From: an uncultured Clostridia bacterium
Lineage (GTDB): Bacteria; Bacillota; Clostridia; Christensenellales; CAG-138
NCBI GenBank assembly: GCA_947168565.1
Contig: CAMVMM010000005.1
Location: forward strand, 1 to 64,000
Direction of reading: 5' to 3'
Length of the DNA stretch: 64,000 nucleotides
The position numbers and the translations under genes were made by a program. The notes beneath the pieces were generated by a model that worked only from the letters and a program-made list of their open reading frames with translations, was not told the origin of the DNA and did no database searches. This document shows positions 1 to 9,429 of the stretch, one piece after another; position 1 is the stretch's first letter, and every line of letters starts with the position of its first letter.

Positions 1-255
1 AGCACAAAGCGGCTTGCAAGCGGAGCTTGAGGAAGCCCGAAGGCAGCTTTTAGCACAAAGCGGCTTGCAGGCGGAGCTTGACGAAGCCCGAAGGCAGCTT
101 TTAGCACAAAGCGGCTTGCAAGCGGAGCTTGAGGAAGCCCGAAGGCAGCTTTTAGCACAAAGCGGCTTGCAGGCGGAGCTTGACGAAGCCCGAAGGCAGC
201 TTTTAGCACAAAGCGGCTTGCAGGCGGAGCTTATTGAAGCGCGCAGACGCTTGCT
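1..255 (+). repeat. 51-bp tandem repeat array (102-bp higher-order unit)
   Basis: Five copies of a 51-base unit run from position 1. Copies 1 and 3 are identical, and copies 2 and 4 are identical, so the real unit is 102 bp. Copy 5 (205-255) is diverged. All copies are in frame and encode the coiled-coil repeats. The array probably continues upstream. Confidence 0.95.
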
Positions 256-616
256 GACGCAGGATAAAATGCAGGAGGAGCTTGAAGAGGCACGAAGGCA
301 GCTCCGTTCCCGTGATTTGAATTCTAAAGAAGCGGGTTCGCTTGCGGATACCATTTTCAGGCTCAACGGAATGTTTGACGCTACGATCGCTTCATGTGTG
401 CAATATGAGGAAAGCATCAAAAAACGGAACGACAAGCAGATAGAAACCAATTTCAAACGCGAGGCGGAAAGCATTTTGAGGGCGACCGAGATCATAGAGA
501 ATGCGACCGCCAGAGCTGCTCGAATCGAGAAAGAAGTAATAGAACGCTGCGAGAAGATGATCGAATTGGCCGGCGCAAGCGTGGAGAGCTTTAGAGAAAG
601 GCTGCAGGAGCTTTGA
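2..616 (+). CDS. Coiled-coil repeat protein, 5' end outside window
   Basis: The reading frame is open from the first bases, so the true start lies upstream. The visible part begins with near-identical 17-residue repeats of the form LQAEL(E/D)EARRQLLAQSG, a heptad-like, charged alpha-helical pattern. A further helical tail of about 110 residues is rich in Glu, Arg and Ala. No signal peptide, membrane segment or enzyme motif is visible. It ends 31 bases before the signal peptidase gene and may be the first visible gene of the pilus operon. The function is unknown; a cytoplasmic or structural coiled-coil role is inference. Confidence 0.75.
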   Translation, partial: AQSGLQAELEEARRQLLAQSGLQAELDEARRQLLAQSGLQAELEEARRQLLAQSGLQAELDEARRQLLAQSGLQAELIEARRRLLTQDKMQEELEEARRQLRSRDLNSKEAGSLADTIFRLNGMFDATIASCVQYEESIKKRNDKQIETNFKREAESILRATEIIENATARAARIEKEVIERCEKMIELAGASVESFRERLQEL

Positions 617-647
617 TACGCCTGCTCCGTATTAAAAGGAGAGTGCG

Positions 648-1250
648 ATGCCGAAGGAAACAAACGAGATAAACCCCGGGCTTGATCTGGAAAAACTCAG
701 AGGTGAACTCAAACGGGTGGAACAGAGGAAACGCTACCGGAGTGCGCTGAGAGGCACTTTGTCAATGCTGATCGTGGTTGCGGCAATAGCCGTGCTTGTT
801 TCAATGATCTGGTTTCCTGTGCTTAGAGTGTTTGGCGACAGCATGACTCCAACCATCACGGAGGGGCAGGTGATCGTTGCCGCAAAAGGAGCCCGATTTA
901 AAACGGGTGATGTGATCGGCTTTTATTACGGCAATAAGCTGCTGATAAAAAGGTGCATCGCCGGCCCGGGTGATTGGGTAAACATCGATGAGAGCGGCTG
1001 CGTATTTGTGAATGATGCCGCGATAGATGAGCCGTACATCTCGGATAAGGCTTTGGGCGACTGCAATATAGAGCTTCCGTATCAGGTGCCGGAGGGAAGG
1101 TACTTCGTTATGGGGGACAACAGGTCCATATCGGTGGATTCACGCAATACGACCATGGGCTGTATTGCGGAGGAGCACATAGTCGGAAGGATCCTTTTAT
1201 GCATCTGGCCGCTGTCGGACTTTGGCATCATCAGGGAGGTTAAACAATGA
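648..1250 (+). CDS. Signal peptidase I of the pilus locus
   Basis: Type I signal peptidase (S26 family), which cleaves Sec signal peptides outside the membrane. One membrane segment lies at about residues 38-58. The catalytic Ser is in GDSMTPT (about S65) and the general-base Lys in LIKRC (about K101). The later conserved box GDNRSISVDSR is present. Both catalytic residues are intact, unlike the inactive SipA chaperones of some streptococcal pilus islands. An AAAGGAGAG site precedes the ATG. The stop overlaps the next start (ATGA), so it is co-translated with the adhesin and probably dedicated to pilin processing or pilus assembly. Confidence 0.93.
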   Translation: MPKETNEINPGLDLEKLRGELKRVEQRKRYRSALRGTLSMLIVVAAIAVLVSMIWFPVLRVFGDSMTPTITEGQVIVAAKGARFKTGDVIGFYYGNKLLIKRCIAGPGDWVNIDESGCVFVNDAAIDEPYISDKALGDCNIELPYQVPEGRYFVMGDNRSISVDSRNTTMGCIAEEHIVGRILLCIWPLSDFGIIREVKQ

Positions 1251-4200
1251 GTAATGAAAAACTAACAAAGCTGGAGCATTTTCTCAAAGAATACCGGCGC
1301 AGAAAGCGGATCGCAGTGGTTTCTTCGCTGCTGTCGTTACTTGTGATCACAGCGACCGTTGTTTCGCTCACGCTTCCCGCCGTGACCCTTTCTTCAATTT
1401 GCGGAATGGAAACACATGTTCACGGAGATGAATGCTATGAGGAAAGGGTGATTCCCGGCAAAAAGCGTATTGTTTGCGGCTTTGAAAACGCCGAGTGCAC
1501 CGTGCTGCATACCCACGATGAAAATTGCTATGATAACGACGGAAATTTGATATGCCCGCTTGAAGAGATCGAGGAGCACCGTCACACCGAGGAGTGCTAT
1601 TCCATCGAAAGGGTGCTTGTCTGTGATCCGGATGAATACTCGAAGCATACTCATACGGAGGAATGCTATGAAACGCAAAGAGTGCTGAAATGCGGAAAGC
1701 AGGAGCTTTTTGCAAAAACGGTGCTTCCGGATGCAGCTGATTCAGCCTCCAGAGCCCTGCCTGCGGTCATAGCGCATCAGCACGGCGAGGGCTGCATTCA
1801 TCAGGATGAGCCTATCGTGGAGAGGGTTCTTGTGTGCGAATTGCCGGAGCATGTGCATACCGATGAATGCTATCCCGATGAAGGCACCTGCTGCGGAATA
1901 AAGGCGCATACGCATACTGAGGAATGCTTTGATGAAAACGGCGCGCTTATCTGCCAAAAGCAGGAGCACCGTCACACCGAGGAATGCATGACCGACCGAA
2001 GCGATGAAAGGATCATGGGCGAGCCGCAGAATGCTGAAAAGGAGATTATTGAGCTTAGCGGCGAAGCAGCGAACGGACTCTCGGCTTTGCTGCGTGGAAG
2101 CGCTGATATGTTTCCTGTTTCTGCGGACGAGATCGATATGAAGCTGTTTGCCGCACCGGCGGAGGAGGTGCCCGGAAAAATACAATCATATCTCACAGAG
2201 CACAAGCGCGAATTGCTTACGGGATACCGCGTGGACGTTCGTTTGTTCCATGGGGACTCGATGATTCAGCCAACGGGAGAGGTTACTATCGTGTTGTCCG
2301 GATTCGGCAATGAAAACGATTCTCGATCCCTTGAAAATGTATTGATTCTCGGCGGCACGGAGAAGGCGGAGCCGATCCCCTTCAGGACCGATGATGGGGA
2401 GAAAGCTGGAATTGCGTTTGAAACGGCGCAGCTGTCGGGCCTTTTCGTTGCTTTCACAAAGGGATCCGAAGATGTTCCGCTTCGAGCATACGGCGCGCCC
2501 GGCACCATTCAAACAGCGGACAGCCGTGCAGACGGAATAAGGATAAATCTGTTCGACTATCATGGATACCGCTTGGACACATGGGACAACAAGGTAACGA
2601 GTCCGGTTTACAACGGAATAAACAACGGAAAAAATGTGAATAGCGATCTGCTGTTTCTCGGCACAGGCTCGGAATCGAGCTCCAACGGCATCAATCATTA
2701 TACGAACGGCGCGATCGCGCTTCAGGGCATTGTGAACAGAACCCTGTCAAACGGTTATCCGACGCTGCGAACGAACAATTCGAGCCTTTCGTATCTGTTT
2801 GATCTGAATCCGATCCAGGGCGCAAAAACCGTCTACTCCGATGTGAATCACCTTTTCCGAAAGGATGCCGAAGGCTACTACCGGTTCGACAGCGATTATA
2901 ACTATGCGTATTACGGATCCAACAGCGGCGGGGGAAACTTTACCGTATACAGCAATACGTATAAAAACAACGACGACACCGCAATCGGATTCTTCCCATT
3001 CAATGATTACGATACGAGGTATCGTGATGTTAAGCCGAATCAGCCAGTGCATTATAACCATCATTTCGGCATGACAATGAGCGGCTCCTTCTTTATGCCG
3101 AGGGGCGGCATGGTGAACGGCAAGGACATGATTTTCGATTTCTCGGGCGACGATGACGTTTGGGTTTTTATTGACGGCGTTCTGGTGCTTGATATAGGCG
3201 GCATCCATGAAGCTGTGCATGGCCAGATCAACTTTGCCACGGGTGTGGTTACGGTTGAGGCCGCAACCCCCGCAAGCTGCGCCGGCGGACAGGCGATAGG
3301 CACAAGCTCCACCCTTTCTGCCATTTTTGCCGCCGCGGGCAGGACCTTTGACGGATCGGACTATTCCGAACACACGATGTCGTTCTTCTATCTGGAGCGC
3401 GGCGGATGCTATTCCAACTGCTCGCTTACCTTCAATCTGAACGTTTACGCTATGCGCGAGCTGGAGATAGAGAAGCAGCTTGAAGGGGAGGACGCGGGTC
3501 AGTTTGCAAATAACGAGTTCCTGTTCCGCCTGTTCATCGGCAACGGCTCGTCGATCGATGATTACGAGGTGTTTACCGGCCCCGCGAGGTACTCGGACGG
3601 AACAGCGGTGACCTTCTCGCAGGACGGGGTGTTCCGCTTGAAGGCAGGCCAAAAAATCGTGGCTTCAGGCATTCCGGACTATAAGGAATACTATATTGAG
3701 GAGCTGGCTGTCAACGAGGAGCAGTTTCCGGAGGTCAAAATCAACGGTCAATTCTGCCAGCCGATCTATTCCGGCTCCAATAATGCGATCTACATGATTC
3801 GAAGCAGCATCGCAAGCATACGCGACAGAGTTGAGATAGTATGCACAAATGTGCGCCCCAAGCCGCCCAAGCTTTCGGTTGAGAAGCTTTGGGAAAGCTA
3901 TAATGGCAGCACGATCAACGCTCCTGTTGAATCAATAGATGTGCAGCTTTGGCGCAAGCATTTTGTTCCCGCTGGGGGGACAAGCCATACGGTTCGCTTC
4001 CAGCTGCTTATCTATAATGCGTCCACACAGCAGACCGCGCCGTATTTTGTTCATTCGCAAGAGGTGGCGCACGGTGGCTCGATATCCTTTGCGTGCGCGC
4101 TGTGGGTTTCGGCGAGCGGAGCGGTGAGCACGGGCGGCCCGGTCACTTCAAACGGTAACCATGCGTTTGAGTCATGGCTGAATGCAACGGTTTTCGTCCG

Positions 4201-5041
4201 AAATAATGTGACGCAGGATGAAACCGTAACGATCCATTACAATGTGAACGGCAATACCTGGCTCTACGCGAATCAGGTTTCCGGCTTGAGATTCCACGTC
4301 GTTTCCTGCGATGAGCCGGGGCCGACCGATCCTTCCGCAGGCACCTTTGAGCACGAGTTGGTGCAAACCGTTTCGCTGAGTGCGGAAAACGGCTGGGTGC
4401 ATGAGTGGAGCGAGTATCAGCTCCCGGCGGAACATGTTTCGGGAGAACCGTATTACTACTATGTGAAAGAGATCTCCGTGCCGGGCTATGAAACAAGCTA
4501 CACGAATAATAACGGCATCACCGAGGGCCTGATACGGATAACGAATACCATGCAAACCGTGAGCCTGACTGTGATCAAAAGCGTGGTTGGAACCGCGACC
4601 GGCGACAGCTTTAGCTTTGAGGCGGTGTTTGAAGACGGCAGCGGCGGCCGATTGACCGAGATACCGTCGGGAACGGGATACACGGTCAATTCCGATGGCA
4701 GCGTGAATTTTTCACTGCATGACGGAGAGTCCGTAACCATCTCCGGGCTGCCAAGAGGAACCGTTGCCACCGTTACGGAATTGAACCACAACGGCTATGT
4801 TGTGCTGATCAAGGCAGGTGCGCAAACGCTTTACACTTCGGACAGCGGCAGCATTATTCTCAATGGGGATAGGGAAATCACCTTTGTCAACAGCGCCGGA
4901 ACGGTTTTGCCGGAAACCGGGGGCGAAGGATCTGAATTCTACATATTCGGCGGTTATGCCCTGATGCTTATCGTCGTTATGTATATTCTCGGCAGGCGGA
5001 TTCGGGAAGGAGGGCATTCAACAGGTCCGTATGAGGACTGA
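1247..5041 (+). CDS. Large LPxTG surface adhesin, fibro-slime and Cna-B/SpaA domains
   Basis: A 1264-residue cell-wall protein, probably the pilus tip or large ancillary pilin. A signal segment lies at about residues 20-45. Residues about 50-255 carry eight HxHxxxC modules (for example HTHTEECY, HRHTEECY, HVHTDECY). A fibro-slime type beta domain follows, roughly 440-735, with the block DFSGDDDVWVFIDG. SpaA/Cna-B-like beta domains occupy about 880-1200. The C-terminus has the sorting signal LPETGG (about 1221), a hydrophobic segment and a basic tail. It overlaps the signal peptidase gene by 4 bases. Family knowledge indicates sortase attachment; the ligand is unknown. Confidence 0.88.
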   Translation: MSNEKLTKLEHFLKEYRRRKRIAVVSSLLSLLVITATVVSLTLPAVTLSSICGMETHVHGDECYEERVIPGKKRIVCGFENAECTVLHTHDENCYDNDGNLICPLEEIEEHRHTEECYSIERVLVCDPDEYSKHTHTEECYETQRVLKCGKQELFAKTVLPDAADSASRALPAVIAHQHGEGCIHQDEPIVERVLVCELPEHVHTDECYPDEGTCCGIKAHTHTEECFDENGALICQKQEHRHTEECMTDRSDERIMGEPQNAEKEIIELSGEAANGLSALLRGSADMFPVSADEIDMKLFAAPAEEVPGKIQSYLTEHKRELLTGYRVDVRLFHGDSMIQPTGEVTIVLSGFGNENDSRSLENVLILGGTEKAEPIPFRTDDGEKAGIAFETAQLSGLFVAFTKGSEDVPLRAYGAPGTIQTADSRADGIRINLFDYHGYRLDTWDNKVTSPVYNGINNGKNVNSDLLFLGTGSESSSNGINHYTNGAIALQGIVNRTLSNGYPTLRTNNSSLSYLFDLNPIQGAKTVYSDVNHLFRKDAEGYYRFDSDYNYAYYGSNSGGGNFTVYSNTYKNNDDTAIGFFPFNDYDTRYRDVKPNQPVHYNHHFGMTMSGSFFMPRGGMVNGKDMIFDFSGDDDVWVFIDGVLVLDIGGIHEAVHGQINFATGVVTVEAATPASCAGGQAIGTSSTLSAIFAAAGRTFDGSDYSEHTMSFFYLERGGCYSNCSLTFNLNVYAMRELEIEKQLEGEDAGQFANNEFLFRLFIGNGSSIDDYEVFTGPARYSDGTAVTFSQDGVFRLKAGQKIVASGIPDYKEYYIEELAVNEEQFPEVKINGQFCQPIYSGSNNAIYMIRSSIASIRDRVEIVCTNVRPKPPKLSVEKLWESYNGSTINAPVESIDVQLWRKHFVPAGGTSHTVRFQLLIYNASTQQTAPYFVHSQEVAHGGSISFACALWVSASGAVSTGGPVTSNGNHAFESWLNATVFVRNNVTQDETVTIHYNVNGNTWLYANQVSGLRFHVVSCDEPGPTDPSAGTFEHELVQTVSLSAENGWVHEWSEYQLPAEHVSGEPYYYYVKEISVPGYETSYTNNNGITEGLIRITNTMQTVSLTVIKSVVGTATGDSFSFEAVFEDGSGGRLTEIPSGTGYTVNSDGSVNFSLHDGESVTISGLPRGTVATVTELNHNGYVVLIKAGAQTLYTSDSGSIILNGDREITFVNSAGTVLPETGGEGSEFYIFGGYALMLIVVMYILGRRIREGGHSTGPYED

Positions 5042-5109
5042 ATCCGTCAGTTTCCTGCGGAGAACACATATATACCACCACACTCACTAATCTAAAGGAG
5101 AAAACGAAT

Positions 5110-6639
5110 ATGAAAAGACTCAAGAACCTGCTCGCGGGCGTTCTCGCGGCAATTATGACTCTGTCTATCGGCTTCGCTGCTTTTGCGGAGGGAGAAGGCA
5201 GCATTACGGTCAATGGCACCACACCCGGAAAGAAATATGAGATCTATAAGATCTTCGACCTCACGCTTTCCGATGATGATGCTGCCGCTTACACTATCGA
5301 TGCGGATTGGGAGAGCTTCTTCTTCAATGCCGACGGCTCCAAGACCGAGGCGGGTATCGCCTACCTTCTTGACGCTCAGCCCGCTGGCGGCGAGCTCAAT
5401 CAGATCGTTCATAACGGCACCGTTTATTATATGAACATCACCGAAAGCAACATTGCGGCTTTTGCAAATACCGCGCACGCATACACTGCGGTCGTTGAAC
5501 CCGACGCTTCCAAAACTGCGGAAGCGGACACCACTTCCGTAACCTTCACCGGTATTCCGCTTGGCTACTATCTTGTACTGCCCGTTGACGCTACCGAACC
5601 CGGAACCGGATACGGCTCCATCTGCTCGCTGACGAATGCCTCGCCGGATGGCATTATCAATATGAAGGGTGAATATCCCACCATCGATAAAGAGGTTGAC
5701 GATCAGGACGTTGAAGTCGGCCAGACCGTAAGATGGGAGGTAACAGGCAAGGTTCCAGACACCACCGGATACGAGCAGTTCGTTTGGAAGCTGCATGATA
5801 CCATGAGCGCAGGCCTGACCTTCGGCAACAGCATTGCGACCACGAATTTCGTTGTTAAATTCGATGACACCGTGATAATCGATTCCACCCATCCCACTGC
5901 CTCCCACGATTCGCTTGTGTTTGGCAATAACGGCTTTGTGCTTACCATGGATATGACCAAGTATCAGGCTTATGTGGGGCAGCAGATCACCGTAAGCTAC
6001 ACTGCCGTAGTGAATGATGATGCCGTGTGCAATTACACCCACAACGATGCTTGGCTTGAGTACGGTCACGATCCCGATGACGGGCTGGAATCCACGCCCC
6101 ATATCGACGTTCCCGTTTATTCCTCAAGGATCATAGTTGATAAATACGGAGATAACAACGAGGACAACAAGCTTGAGGGCGCTAAATTTGCTCTCTATAA
6201 GCTTGGTGAGAATGGCGAAAAGCTTTACTACAAGTATACCGCTGCCACTACCGATGAGGGCGCAAAGGTGGAGTGGATCCCCGCCAATGCCGACGGCAGC
6301 GTTCCTGAGGGCGCCACCATCGTTACCACCGACAGCAACGGCTCCGCAAGCTTCGTTGGCCTTGAATCCGGCATTTATTACCTTCAGGAAACCGAGGCTC
6401 CCGAGGGCTACAACCTTCTGACCGAACCCGTTCAGATCACTGTTCTGGCTCCGACGGAGGACGAAAACGGCAACCAAGTCGGCATTTCCCTAACCAAGCC
6501 GATCAACAACAACTCCGGCTCGATTCTTCCCGAGACCGGCGGCATCGGAACGAAGCTCTTCTACGTCGTGGGTGCGGTATTACTCGTTGGCTCAGCGGTG
6601 ATGCTCGTTGTCCGCAGACGTGTTGGCTATGATCGATAA
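5110..6639 (+). CDS. Major pilin subunit, SpaA-type, LPETG-anchored
   Basis: 509 residues with a signal peptide ending near ALAAIM...FAAFAEG. A pilin-motif-like lysine lies in EYPTIDKEV (about K193). A SpaA/Cna-B domain at about 340-450 holds the E-box YLQETEAPEGY, typical of intramolecular isopeptide bonds. LPETGG is at about residue 473, then a membrane span and an Arg-rich tail. AAAGGAG lies 8 bases before the ATG. Sortase C would link the pilin lysine to the Thr of LPETG to build the shaft. A GC-rich hairpin follows the stop and separates it from the sortase gene, which would favour more pilin than sortase. Confidence 0.92.
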   Translation: MKRLKNLLAGVLAAIMTLSIGFAAFAEGEGSITVNGTTPGKKYEIYKIFDLTLSDDDAAAYTIDADWESFFFNADGSKTEAGIAYLLDAQPAGGELNQIVHNGTVYYMNITESNIAAFANTAHAYTAVVEPDASKTAEADTTSVTFTGIPLGYYLVLPVDATEPGTGYGSICSLTNASPDGIINMKGEYPTIDKEVDDQDVEVGQTVRWEVTGKVPDTTGYEQFVWKLHDTMSAGLTFGNSIATTNFVVKFDDTVIIDSTHPTASHDSLVFGNNGFVLTMDMTKYQAYVGQQITVSYTAVVNDDAVCNYTHNDAWLEYGHDPDDGLESTPHIDVPVYSSRIIVDKYGDNNEDNKLEGAKFALYKLGENGEKLYYKYTAATTDEGAKVEWIPANADGSVPEGATIVTTDSNGSASFVGLESGIYYLQETEAPEGYNLLTEPVQITVLAPTEDENGNQVGISLTKPINNNSGSILPETGGIGTKLFYVVGAVLLVGSAVMLVVRRRVGYDR

Positions 6640-6671
6640 TGCTGCTTTCGGACCTTAGCATTATTTGATCA

Positions 6672-6727
6672 TCCCCCCGTACCCCACTGGCACTCCCTCC
6701 TGCGGTGGGGTACGGAACCCGGGGGGA
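6672..6727 (+). promoter_or_regulatory. GC-rich hairpin that traps the sortase ribosome-binding site
   Basis: An 11-bp perfect stem, CCGTACCCCAC (6677-6687) with GTGGGGTACGG (6705-6715), closes a 17-base loop. An outer stem pairs TCCCC (6672-6676) with GGGGA (6723-6727). That right arm is part of GGGGGGA (6721-6727), the Shine-Dalgarno of the sortase starting at 6735. There is no T-run, so this is not a classic terminator. It likely lowers sortase translation or protects the 3' end of the pilin mRNA; this is inference. Confidence 0.7.
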
Positions 6728-6734
6728 CAATGAA

Positions 6735-7565
6735 ATGAAGAATCGAGGAATTGCAGCCTTTGGGCTGACGGTGCTTTTTGTGATAGGCCTTGGCTTGCTG
6801 CTGTATCCAAGGGCAAGCAATTATTGGAATTCGCTGCACAGCACAAAAGAGGTCAACCAATATGCCGCGCAGGTGGAAGGCCTGGACGAGGAGTATTATG
6901 CCGATCTGATGCTGAAGGCGGAAAAATACAATTTGGAGCTGACGCGCCGCGAAAACGCCTACAAGCTTTCACCCGAACAGGAAAAAGAATATATGGATTT
7001 GCTTGATATTTCCGATAACGGAGTGATGGGCTATATTGAGATACCGGTGATAGGCGTTACTTTGCCGATCTATCATGGAACCTCCAATGCGGTGCTGCAA
7101 AAGGCTATCGGACACTTGGATTGGACAAGTCTCCCTATTGGGGGACCGGGCTCTCATTGCGTTCTTTCCGGGCATCGCGGGCTTCCTTCAGCAAAGCTTT
7201 TTACAGATCTTGACAAGGTCGCGGAGGGCGATGTTTTTATCATCAGAGTTTTAAACGAAGTGCTGACCTATAAGGTAGATCGCATCCTGACCGTTGAACC
7301 CGCAGATACATCGTCGCTTACGATCGAAGCCAATAAGGATTATTGCACTCTTGTCACCTGCACGCCTTATGCGGTGAACACTCACCGCCTGCTTGTGCGG
7401 GGGCATAGGATAGATAACACGCAGCTGGCATCCGTTGCCTATATCACTGCGGATGCGGTGCAGATAGAGCCGCTTATAGTTGCGCCGGTGATATTCACCT
7501 TTGTGTTAACGGTGATCGTGATAGTCAATGCGCTGCTTCCGAGCCGAAGGAATAGGAGGAGTTGA
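6735..7565 (+). CDS. Class C (pilus-polymerising) sortase
   Basis: 277 residues with an N-terminal membrane segment (about 7-25) and a second one at the C-terminus (about 245-268), the topology of class C sortases. The catalytic His is in LSGHRGLPSAKLF. The catalytic Cys and Arg are in TLVTCTPYAVNTHRLLVRG, the class C signature. Start choice: the ATG at 6735 has GGGGGGA seven bases upstream. An ATG at 6730 gives only two codons, and a GTG at 6705 lies inside the hairpin stem. It would polymerise the LPETG pilin encoded just upstream. Confidence 0.93.
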   Translation: MKNRGIAAFGLTVLFVIGLGLLLYPRASNYWNSLHSTKEVNQYAAQVEGLDEEYYADLMLKAEKYNLELTRRENAYKLSPEQEKEYMDLLDISDNGVMGYIEIPVIGVTLPIYHGTSNAVLQKAIGHLDWTSLPIGGPGSHCVLSGHRGLPSAKLFTDLDKVAEGDVFIIRVLNEVLTYKVDRILTVEPADTSSLTIEANKDYCTLVTCTPYAVNTHRLLVRGHRIDNTQLASVAYITADAVQIEPLIVAPVIFTFVLTVIVIVNALLPSRRNRRS

Positions 7566-7567
7566 AT

Positions 7568-8749
7568 TTGAATAAGAATAAAAGATCAAAAAGCTTTCTT
7601 GCGGTGATAGCTGCCTTTCTGATCGCTTTGGCTATGCTCCGCATGCCCGCTTATGCCGCCTCTCGATTCGATCCGGAGCACGATTCGGCGCTGACTGTTG
7701 AATGCTCATATAACTTTTCGCCTCTTGAAGGCGTAAGCTTTGACATTCACCGCGTTGCGGACATGACCGCTCAAGGCGGCTTTGTGATAACCGATACATT
7801 TGCAGACTGCAGCATCGATCTTCATCAGCAGGATTCGGCCGGCTGGAGAATGCTTGCCGAAACGATCTGTGCGTTCATTCAGCTTTATCAGATCCCGCCG
7901 CTTTCAACCGTTTCAACGGATCAAGACGGCATGGCGCTCTTTGAGGGGCTTTCTCCTGCAATGTATCTTGTGTGCGGCGAACAGTTTGTTTCAAACGGAT
8001 TCATCTACACTCCGGAACCTTTTTTGATCAGTCTTCCGCAGCAGGATGAGAACAACGAATGGTGCTATGAGATAGGCGTAAGCTGCAAAGGGGAGGGGTG
8101 TGAGGAATCACCCGATCCTATAGATATCAGCGTTTTAAAGCTTTGGGAGGATCAGGGAACCGGTGCGATAAGACCCGCGAGCATTACTGTGCTGCTGCTT
8201 TGTGATGGCGTGATTTTCGATTCTGCTGTTTTAAGCGAGGAAAACGGCTGGTATCATATATGGCGCGATCTGGAGGCTGCGCATGATTGGCGCGTGATCG
8301 AGCAAAATGTTCCCGAAGGCTACTCCCTTCTGATTTCAAGGGAGGGCTGGGTATTCGTGCTCACAAATACCTGCTCTCAGCGCCTAACGGAGCTTTTCGT
8401 TCAAAAGGTTTGGGATGACGCGGGGAATGAGCATCAGCGTCCCGTAAGAGTAACCGTGCAGCTTCTGCGCGATGGCGAAGTGTATGACACGGTGACTCTA
8501 AGCGAGGCAACGGGATGGAGCTATCACTGGGTCGATTTGGATGATTCCTATATATGGACGGTAAGGGAACAGAATGTTCCTCCCGGATATACCGTAACCG
8601 TAACGGAGCAGGGAGTTTATTACTATATTGTCAATACCTATAAGCCGATTCCGCAAACAGGTCAGCTTTGGTGGCCGATCCCGGTGCTTATCTGCTTCGG
8701 ATTTATCTTTCTGATTTGGGCTGTTTTAAAAGGAAAGGGGTCGGAATAA
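7568..8749 (+). CDS. Minor pilin / basal surface protein, Cna-B repeats, IPQTG anchor
   Basis: About 393 residues: a signal peptide (1-30), an N-terminal SpaA-like domain, and two Cna-B-type repeats (about 185-270 and 275-360) sharing KLWEDQG / KVWDDAG starts and EQNVP(E/P)GY ends. A variant sorting signal, IPQTG, precedes a membrane span and a KGKGSE tail. AGGAGG at 7555-7560 fits the TTG at 7568 (7-base spacing) better than the TTG at 7562. The gene follows the sortase with a 2-base gap and overlaps the next sortase by one base. It is probably the wall-anchoring base pilin or an ancillary pilin. Confidence 0.86.
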   Translation: MNKNKRSKSFLAVIAAFLIALAMLRMPAYAASRFDPEHDSALTVECSYNFSPLEGVSFDIHRVADMTAQGGFVITDTFADCSIDLHQQDSAGWRMLAETICAFIQLYQIPPLSTVSTDQDGMALFEGLSPAMYLVCGEQFVSNGFIYTPEPFLISLPQQDENNEWCYEIGVSCKGEGCEESPDPIDISVLKLWEDQGTGAIRPASITVLLLCDGVIFDSAVLSEENGWYHIWRDLEAAHDWRVIEQNVPEGYSLLISREGWVFVLTNTCSQRLTELFVQKVWDDAGNEHQRPVRVTVQLLRDGEVYDTVTLSEATGWSYHWVDLDDSYIWTVREQNVPPGYTVTVTEQGVYYYIVNTYKPIPQTGQLWWPIPVLICFGFIFLIWAVLKGKGSE

Positions 8750-9429
8750 TGAGCGGAAAGCGTTGGCGCGGATCGCCTAAATTAACTCTTATTGTATTCA
8801 GCTGCATGTGCTTTTTTGCGGCAGGGTGTCTGGTTTTCACAAATCATCGTGAGGACGCCCAAGCTAAAGCAGCATCCTCAAATGTGCTTGAATCCATTGT
8901 CGATCGGTTGCCGGAGGAAGCGAAAAAGGCTTACCTTCAAACGGACTCGCCTTTGCCGACAGCAGCACCCTCTGAAACCCAAGCCCCTCATGAGCGCTGC
9001 GCGATCCCGAAGGGGAAAATGCCGGTTCTGACGATCGACAACGAAGGCTATCTTGGCTTTATCTTCATTCCGTCCATTGGGATCAAGCTTCCCGTCATGT
9101 GCGAATGGAGCTATGACGCTCTAAAGAAAACGCCGTGCTTATTCGCAGGCTCGATTTACGGCAGAAACGCCGTTATCGCCGCGCATAATTACAGCAGTCA
9201 TTTTGGCGGGCTCATTAGGCTTTCTCAGGGCGATCAGGTCAGCTTTTTTGATACTGCCGGCAACGAATTCAAGTACACGGTATCTCTATGTGAGATTTTG
9301 CAGCCGACCGCAATAGCGGAGTTGGTTCGCGGCGATTTTGAGCTTTCTCTCTTCACCTGCACAGTTGGCGGCCAATCTCGCTACACTGTAAGGTGTACCT
9401 TGGAGCAGGTTGTTTGTCATACAGGCTGA
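8749..9429 (+). CDS. Second sortase family transpeptidase
   Basis: 226 residues with an N-terminal membrane anchor (about 10-28) and a Ser/Thr/Pro-rich linker. The sortase fold carries the catalytic His in IAAHNYSSHFGGL and the Cys in LFTCTVGGQSRYTVRC, with the Arg a few residues later. It lacks the C-terminal membrane segment and TLVTC signature of the first sortase, so it is another class, perhaps a housekeeping-like or B/D-type enzyme anchoring the finished pilus. The start is fixed by the TAATG overlap with the previous stop. A longer in-frame extension upstream would overlap the previous gene and is unlikely. Confidence 0.88.
   Translation: MSGKRWRGSPKLTLIVFSCMCFFAAGCLVFTNHREDAQAKAASSNVLESIVDRLPEEAKKAYLQTDSPLPTAAPSETQAPHERCAIPKGKMPVLTIDNEGYLGFIFIPSIGIKLPVMCEWSYDALKKTPCLFAGSIYGRNAVIAAHNYSSHFGGLIRLSQGDQVSFFDTAGNEFKYTVSLCEILQPTAIAELVRGDFELSLFTCTVGGQSRYTVRCTLEQVVCHTG

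Noticed and set aside
1-255. Possible CRISPR array
   Set aside because: The 51-bp units are contiguous with no unique spacers and are translated in frame.
2747-3652. Long antisense frame inside the adhesin gene
   Set aside because: Shadow of the adhesin reading frame; no start signal and no domain.
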